Position numbers and translations under genes: made by a program. From Anaerolineales bacterium (GTDB lineage Bacteria > Chloroflexota > Anaerolineae > Anaerolineales > Villigracilaceae): a DNA stretch of 9,543 nt. The stretch spans positions 1 to 9,543 of the forward strand of contig JAEURE010000083.1 of the NCBI GenBank assembly GCA_016789485.1, in the 5' to 3' direction. Below are positions 5,637-9,543 of the stretch, in pieces (position 1 is the first letter of the stretch; each line of letters opens with the position of its first letter). The notes beneath the pieces were generated by a model, which was given only the letters and a program-made list of their open reading frames with translations, was not told the origin of the DNA and did not search any database.

Positions 5637-6784
5637 TACTTTCCCTTTTGCATTCTCTGCAGTGCCAGAAGCCCTGCCAGGTTGAGCAGCACGGCTGTCA
5701 GCGCTACGAAAAGAAAGCCGAATTGCTGGTAGATAAAGGCGGCGAGAAATGCACCGAGCGCCCGCCCTATTGCATGACCAGTGACGTTCATGGATAACAT
5801 GGTTGCCCGTGCAGAAGGGACAAGTTCCGTCATTAGTGGGATGTGACTGACCATGACATATTCAAAGGTAATGTAAAACAGGAATAAGCCAACCAAAGCG
5901 CCTGTTTGCGTTTGCCCAATGAAAGGGAGTAGGATCGAGGCCAGGGCATTGCCGACCAGCCCAATAGTAAGAGCGAGCGGCTTTCCCAATCGATCCGTGG
6001 TGAGGGCCACCAATCCTTCCCCGCTTAATTCAGAGATGCCGATCACTGCCGAGGCGCCTGCGAGAGCAATGATCTTCAATCCGAAGGAATCTTCGAGCCA
6101 AACGCCGAAGATGATATTGACCACTTCGTTTGCAGCACTGGCCCACAAGGCAATGGAAATCCCCGCCAGGGCAGGAATGGAAGTAAACACGGCGCGATAG
6201 CCGTCGTGAGAATTGGCTGCGGGTTCATGGTGCGGATCTTCGCTCGGAACCATGCGCCAAACGATAAGGAGAATGAGAACACCTAGGGCAGTAAAGATCG
6301 GGAACGGTGCAGACCACCCGAAGCCGTTGATCAAAAAACCAACAGCAGGGACGCCTGCAATGAATGCCATGGACCAGGCAACTTCGGTGATAGCCAAAGC
6401 AGTACCGCGTTGTTCGTATGGTATGCGGTCTCCAAAGTAGGCTTGCATGGCGGGGTCAAACATATATTTGCCAACCATCCCAAGCAGCAGAGCGGCGGCA
6501 AGAGTCCAGATGGATGGGTATATCGCAACCAGACCAACGCCAAGGGTGAAAACGGAAATACCAACCAGCATGCCGAATTTGCGTCCACGGCGGTCGGCAA
6601 GAGGCGCAAAGAGTGGACTTGTTGTTCCAAGCAGGGAGCGCGCCGTCATCAGCAGAGACATGGTGGAAATATCCACGCCAAGGCCGCGCGCGAAAACTGA
6701 TAAAAATGGATACACCATCCTATGGGCGGTATTCAGGATGGTGCGAAGGAACATGAAGATGATAAGTTGGTAGCGGATTCGCAA
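5636..6784 (-). CDS. Major facilitator superfamily transporter
   Basis: A 382-residue carrier with about twelve hydrophobic helices. The loop between helices 2 and 3 has the MFS signature in APLADRRGRKFG (about 60-71), and the second half repeats the six-helix pattern. The substrate cannot be read from the sequence; drug or small-metabolite efflux is common for such carriers. An ATG-initiated reading frame reaches back to 7021, but that part lies over the preceding gene and is hydrophilic, so it is not coding. I prefer TTG at 6784, eight bases after the upstream stop, because it keeps a complete first helix (RIRYQLIIFMFLRTIL). ATG at 6754 would start inside that helix and give 372 residues. 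Neither has a clear Shine-Dalgarno, so coupling to the upstream gene is likely. It shares a 1-bp overlap with the methyltransferase gene. Confidence 0.88.
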   Translation of the reverse strand: MRIRYQLIIFMFLRTILNTAHRMVYPFLSVFARGLGVDISTMSLLMTARSLLGTTSPLFAPLADRRGRKFGMLVGISVFTLGVGLVAIYPSIWTLAAALLLGMVGKYMFDPAMQAYFGDRIPYEQRGTALAITEVAWSMAFIAGVPAVGFLINGFGWSAPFPIFTALGVLILLIVWRMVPSEDPHHEPAANSHDGYRAVFTSIPALAGISIALWASAANEVVNIIFGVWLEDSFGLKIIALAGASAVIGISELSGEGLVALTTDRLGKPLALTIGLVGNALASILLPFIGQTQTGALVGLFLFYITFEYVMVSHIPLMTELVPSARATMLSMNVTGHAIGRALGAFLAAFIYQQFGFLFVALTAVLLNLAGLLALQRMQKGK

Positions 6785-6792
6785 GGGAATTG

Positions 6793-7401
6793 TCAGTTGT
6801 TTGGTTTGAGGGTCATGAAGAAGCGCGTTAGAAAATAGGCGGCGAGCAACGCCAGCAGGTTCAAGCCGACAAAGAATCCGATGATGACATAATTCCCTGA
6901 GTTGAAGATCGGCGATGGAGGCGGGTGCATGATGTTTTCGGCGGTGGAAAAGATCACCCGCAGAACAACGATATAAATGATATTTGCCAACGATGTCAGC
7001 CAGGAAATATTGAATATCCACAAGCCGATTTGCAGCAGGATACCTGTGACGGCAAATATCATGGCGAGGCGGAATCGCGGCTCGGCGAGGAAGAGTCCGT
7101 TCCAGTTGCTTTGCATGGCAAATAATGAAAGCGGCAGGTAGGTGATCCAGAAGACGATACCCGCGCGGCCGAGTGCGGCAGACCAGGCATGGAAAATGTC
7201 CTTACGCAGGAGCAAACCTAAAAGTCCAGCAAGAGCCGCGGCGAAGAAAGCAATTTCGGCGGTTAACACCCAGGCTCCATGCAGGTAGACGATCCGCACA
7301 TTGGCTCCCAGCGATTTCTCCTCGGGGCCAAGAAGAGTCAGCATTGCGATGGCAATGACTGTGATGAAGAAATAAATAATTGGCGATTTGAGTTTGGACA
7401 T
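6793..7401 (-). CDS. Six-helix membrane protein, remotely CcmC/CcsA-like
   Basis: A 202-residue integral membrane protein with about six helices (near 6-24, 42-65, 80-97, 112-130, 136-152 and 171-195). I do not recognise it outright, but its order of features recalls the heme-handling protein CcmC. There is a histidine in RIVYLHGAW (H41) where CcmC has its first heme histidine, a Trp-containing loop with an acidic-Pro-Arg end (NWNGLFLAEPRFR, 99-111) in place of the WWD motif, and a second histidine in FSTAENIMHP (H159). The Trp-rich motif is reduced, so classical heme delivery is doubtful. The start at 7401 is chosen because upstream residues are hydrophilic and overlap the promoter region; a -10-like TACAAT lies 7 nt upstream and no Shine-Dalgarno is close. 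It heads the block with the MFS carrier and methyltransferase. The CcmC link is inference. Confidence 0.8.
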   Translation of the reverse strand: MSKLKSPIIYFFITVIAIAMLTLLGPEEKSLGANVRIVYLHGAWVLTAEIAFFAAALAGLLGLLLRKDIFHAWSAALGRAGIVFWITYLPLSLFAMQSNWNGLFLAEPRFRLAMIFAVTGILLQIGLWIFNISWLTSLANIIYIVVLRVIFSTAENIMHPPPSPIFNSGNYVIIGFFVGLNLLALLAAYFLTRFFMTLKPNN

Positions 7402-7408
7402 GGCGTGA

Positions 7409-7437
7409 ATTGTACCCTCATCCTCAAAATGTTTGAA
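7409..7437 (-). promoter_or_regulatory. Possible promoter of the leftward block, near-leaderless
   Basis: On the minus strand, TTCAAA (7437-7432) and TACAAT (7414-7409) are 17 bp apart. The expected start would fall within a few bases of the ATG at 7401, giving an almost leaderless message, which agrees with the lack of a nearby Shine-Dalgarno. The -35 is weak. Confidence 0.35.
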
Positions 7438-7443
7438 CACTGC

Positions 7444-7472
7444 TTGACAATCCATTTGCATGTGGATACACT
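7444..7472 (+). promoter_or_regulatory. Promoter of the cation ATPase gene
   Basis: A consensus -35, TTGACA (7444-7449), is followed after 17 bp by TACACT (7467-7472), four of six to consensus. The expected start is near 7479, which leaves a leader of about 140 nt before the ATPase ATG. It is divergent from the promoter of the leftward block. Confidence 0.6.
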
Positions 7473-7536
7473 CAATACGTTTGGGTGGCAGCCACTTGCG
7501 GTGAAAAGTTGGCGGCGTGGATATTAAAAGTGCTGG

Positions 7537-7577
7537 CAAGACCATCGTGGAGGCGTGGTGGTCTTGTTTTAATTTTT
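7537..7577 (+). terminator. Terminator-like hairpin in the ATPase leader
   Basis: CAAGACCA (7537-7544) and TGGTCTTG (7559-7566) pair perfectly over 8 bp. The stem can be extended inward by T-G, C-G and G-T pairs. It is followed at once by TTTTAATTTTT. No plus-strand gene precedes it, so if it works it acts on the ATPase leader, as an attenuator or riboswitch expression platform. A smaller dyad, CGGAA-TGAC-TTCCG (7579-7592), follows. I recognise no known riboswitch consensus upstream. Confidence 0.5.
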
Positions 7578-7620
7578 ACGGAATGACTTCCGATAATTTT
7601 TCTAAAATCAGGAGATTTGC

Positions 7621-9543
7621 ATGGCACACGAAGAAACAACGCAGCAGGAATGGCACGCGCTTACAGCAGAGGATGTCCTTAAACATTTGGAAGTACATGA
7701 TGAAGGCCTGACAACCGCAGAGGCGGAAAAACGCCTTGCGCACTATGGCCCCAATCAGCTGCGTGAAGCGCCGCGCCCGGGCTTTCTGACCATCTTGTGG
7801 GCGCAATTGAACAGTTTTGTGGTGATCCTTTTGATCATCGCTTCAGTTATTTCTGCATTGCTTGGTGACTATGTGGAAGCTGCTGCCATCATGGCGATTG
7901 TCGTCTTGAATGCAGTACTTGGCATTGTGCAGGAACAACGTGCTGAGCAGGCATTGGCAGCGCTGAAGAAACTTGCAGCACCGGATGCGCAAGTGATCCG
8001 TGATGGCGTGCGGACTTCTGTGCCCTCTTATAATCTCGTGCCGGGCGACATTGTCTTTTTGGAAGCAGGGAATTTTATTCCCGCGGATCTGCGCCTGCTC
8101 GAAGCCGTCAACCTGCGCGTAGAGGAAGCCTCACTGACGGGGGAATCGCTGCCTGTGCAAAAGAATGCAGTCACCGTGCTTGAGAAGAACGTCCCACTCG
8201 GAGATCGAAAGAATACTGCCTTCATGGGCACTCTTGTCAACTACGGACGCGGACGCGGTGTGGTGACCAGCACGGGTATGCACACACAACTTGGCCTTAT
8301 TGCCACCATGCTTCAAAATGTGGAAACGGAAGAGACTCCGCTGCAAAGAAGACTGGACCAACTCGGCAAGTCATTAAGTATTGGTTCGCTCATATTGGTT
8401 GCTGTTGTATTTATTGTTGCGCTTTTTAACTACACCGAAATTAGCGGTTTGTTCTCTGCGCCTTTGGATTACCTCAAAGAATTCGCCGCAGAAATTACCG
8501 AAGTTTTTATCATCGCCATCAGCCTCGCGATTGCCGCCGTGCCTGAAGGACTCCCTGCCGTCGTGACCATCTCTCTCGCGCTCGGTATGCGCGAAATGGT
8601 GCAGCGCCACGCGCTCATCCGCAAACTGTCTTCTGTGGAGACGCTGGGTTCTGCCACGACAATTTGCTCCGACAAAACCGGCACATTAACCCAAAACGAA
8701 ATGACCGTTACCCGCGTGTGGGCTGATAACCAGTTCATTCACGTCACAGGAACAGGATATGCGCCCAACGGCGAATTTCAAGTGGATGGCAAAAAAATAA
8801 ATGTAGATGAATACCCTGCCGTTCTTTCGACTCTCTGGCTCGGTCTGTTGAACAATGACGCGACGATTGAATCCACTGGCGAGAATGATTCGTCCAAAAC
8901 ATATCGCATCGTTGGCGACCCGACAGAGGGTGCTCTGCTGGTGGCAGCGGCCAAAGCTGGGGCTATTCATGTCGAAATTGACGAAGCCTATCCGCGCGAG
9001 AACGAAGTGCCCTTCGACTCGGAACGCAAACGCATGATCACCATTCATGATGTGCGCAACCCGAATCCAAATGATCTGTCTCCCTTTTATGATGAAAAGC
9101 ACAAGGATTGGGATGTTATTGCCGTCAAAGGCGCGCCGGATATTGTGCTTGAGTTGTGCACCAAATATCAAGGCATGGACGATAAGCCGCGCGAAATGAC
9201 TAAGGAAGCAAAAGAACGCATTCTTGCCGCCAACGATGCCATGACCAAAGATGCCCTGCGCGTGCTTGGCTTCGCCTATCGCTTGGAAAAGGATGTCCCT
9301 GATAACCCAGAAGATCTCAAAGCCGATGATCTCGAAAAAGAGCTTGTCTTTGTTGGCTTGCTCGGTATGATTGATCCGCCGCGGACTGAAGTAAAGCCTG
9401 CGCTCGAAAAGGCGCGCCATGCAGGCATTCGTACGGTGATGATCACAGGGGATTTCCCAAACACAGCTAAAGCCATTGCTGAGTCAATTGGCCTGCTGCG
9501 CCCCGGTAAAAAGGTCATGACCGGAGCCGAACTCGACGCCATC
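7621..9543 (+). CDS. P2A-type (SERCA-like) cation-transporting ATPase, C-terminal part missing
   Basis: The first 641 residues of a P-type ATPase, which should pump Ca2+ or a related cation across the membrane using ATP. In order: an N-terminal cation-ATPase domain (about 8-78), helices 1-2 (about 59-79 and 85-105), the actuator domain with TGES at 173-176, helix 3 (about 255-275), helix 4 with PEGLP at 308-312, the phosphorylation motif DKTGT with D351, the nucleotide domain with [17 protein letters not shown] and KGAPD (503-507), and TGD at 609-611. E309 in helix 4 is a Ca2+ ligand in SERCA, and here E309 and D351 even have SERCA numbering. The rest of the P domain and helices 5-10 lie outside, so the second Ca2+ site cannot be checked and Mn2+ or Na+ specificity remains possible. 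AGGAG lies 6 nt before the ATG. A long, structured leader precedes it. Confidence 0.95.
   Translation, partial: MAHEETTQQEWHALTAEDVLKHLEVHDEGLTTAEAEKRLAHYGPNQLREAPRPGFLTILWAQLNSFVVILLIIASVISALLGDYVEAAAIMAIVVLNAVLGIVQEQRAEQALAALKKLAAPDAQVIRDGVRTSVPSYNLVPGDIVFLEAGNFIPADLRLLEAVNLRVEEASLTGESLPVQKNAVTVLEKNVPLGDRKNTAFMGTLVNYGRGRGVVTSTGMHTQLGLIATMLQNVETEETPLQRRLDQLGKSLSIGSLILVAVVFIVALFNYTEISGLFSAPLDYLKEFAAEITEVFIIAISLAIAAVPEGLPAVVTISLALGMREMVQRHALIRKLSSVETLGSATTICSDKTGTLTQNEMTVTRVWADNQFIHVTGTGYAPNGEFQVDGKKINVDEYPAVLSTLWLGLLNNDATIESTGENDSSKTYRIVGDPTEGALLVAAAKAGAIHVEIDEAYPRENEVPFDSERKRMITIHDVRNPNPNDLSPFYDEKHKDWDVIAVKGAPDIVLELCTKYQGMDDKPREMTKEAKERILAANDAMTKDALRVLGFAYRLEKDVPDNPEDLKADDLEKELVFVGLLGMIDPPRTEVKPALEKARHAGIRTVMITGDFPNTAKAIAESIGLLRPGKKVMTGAELDAI

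Noticed and set aside
6793..7021. N-terminal extension of the MFS reading frame back to an ATG at 7021.
   Set aside because: It is hydrophilic, does not look like an MFS N terminus, and lies over the end of the preceding membrane-protein gene in another frame.
7402..7545. N-terminal extension of the CcmC-like gene back to 7545.
   Set aside because: The added 48 residues are not membrane-like and cover both divergent promoters; homologous-looking sequence begins at MSKLKSP.
7517..7711. Rightward 64-residue frame overlapping the ATPase start.
   Set aside because: It covers the leader hairpin and shadows the clearly coding ATPase frame, and the translation shows no family features.
1..9543. 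tRNA, rRNA, CRISPR, insertion sequence, prophage or defence genes.
   Set aside because: No cloverleaf, spaced direct repeats, transposase motif or terminal inverted repeats could be found by reading; the only sizeable repeat is the pilin duplication.

Overview
The window looks like an ordinary chromosomal stretch from a bacterium of the phylum Chloroflexota, most likely class Anaerolineae. This placement is an inference. It rests on the mix of Flp-type pilin genes with a short leader, a SERCA-like P2A ATPase, and a small membrane-anchored methyltransferase next to an MFS carrier, at roughly 50% GC. No rRNA, tRNA, CRISPR, transposase or phage gene is visible. Codon use looks even across the window.

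Minus strand, 1-4298: a tight collinear block read right to left. It holds imidazolonepropionase (hutI), a membrane GGDEF diguanylate cyclase, arginase (rocF) and an inositol-monophosphatase-family protein cut by the window edge. The gaps are 19 nt, 26 nt and a 4-nt ATGA overlap, so it reads as one operon. Its theme is histidine and arginine catabolism, with a c-di-GMP synthase inserted between the two enzymes.

Plus strand, 4442-5122: two tandem copies of a complete Flp (type IVb) pilin cassette. Each has its own sigma-70-like promoter, a structured leader, a 51-residue prepilin gene and a terminator. The second gene is easily missed because it is short. The mature pilins are identical except for three residues near the C terminus. 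A one-base difference in the leader shows which start codon is real.

Minus strand, 5121-7401: a second tight block. It holds a six-helix membrane protein resembling a degenerate CcmC/CcsA heme-handling protein, an MFS transporter, and a single-helix-anchored methyltransferase resembling the FAM173 (ATP synthase c-subunit lysine methyltransferase) family. It converges on the second pilin gene, and one bidirectional terminator serves both sides.

Plus strand, 7402-9543: a divergent intergenic region with a good promoter (TTGACA, 17 bp, TACACT), then a leader of about 140 nt containing a terminator-like hairpin. A P2A-type (SERCA-like) cation ATPase follows and is cut by the right edge.

The points most worth a second look are the duplicated pilin cassettes with their GTG/ATG start puzzle, the CcmC-like protein, the FAM173-like methyltransferase, and the possible attenuator in front of the ATPase. 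I did not find a clear new multi-gene system.
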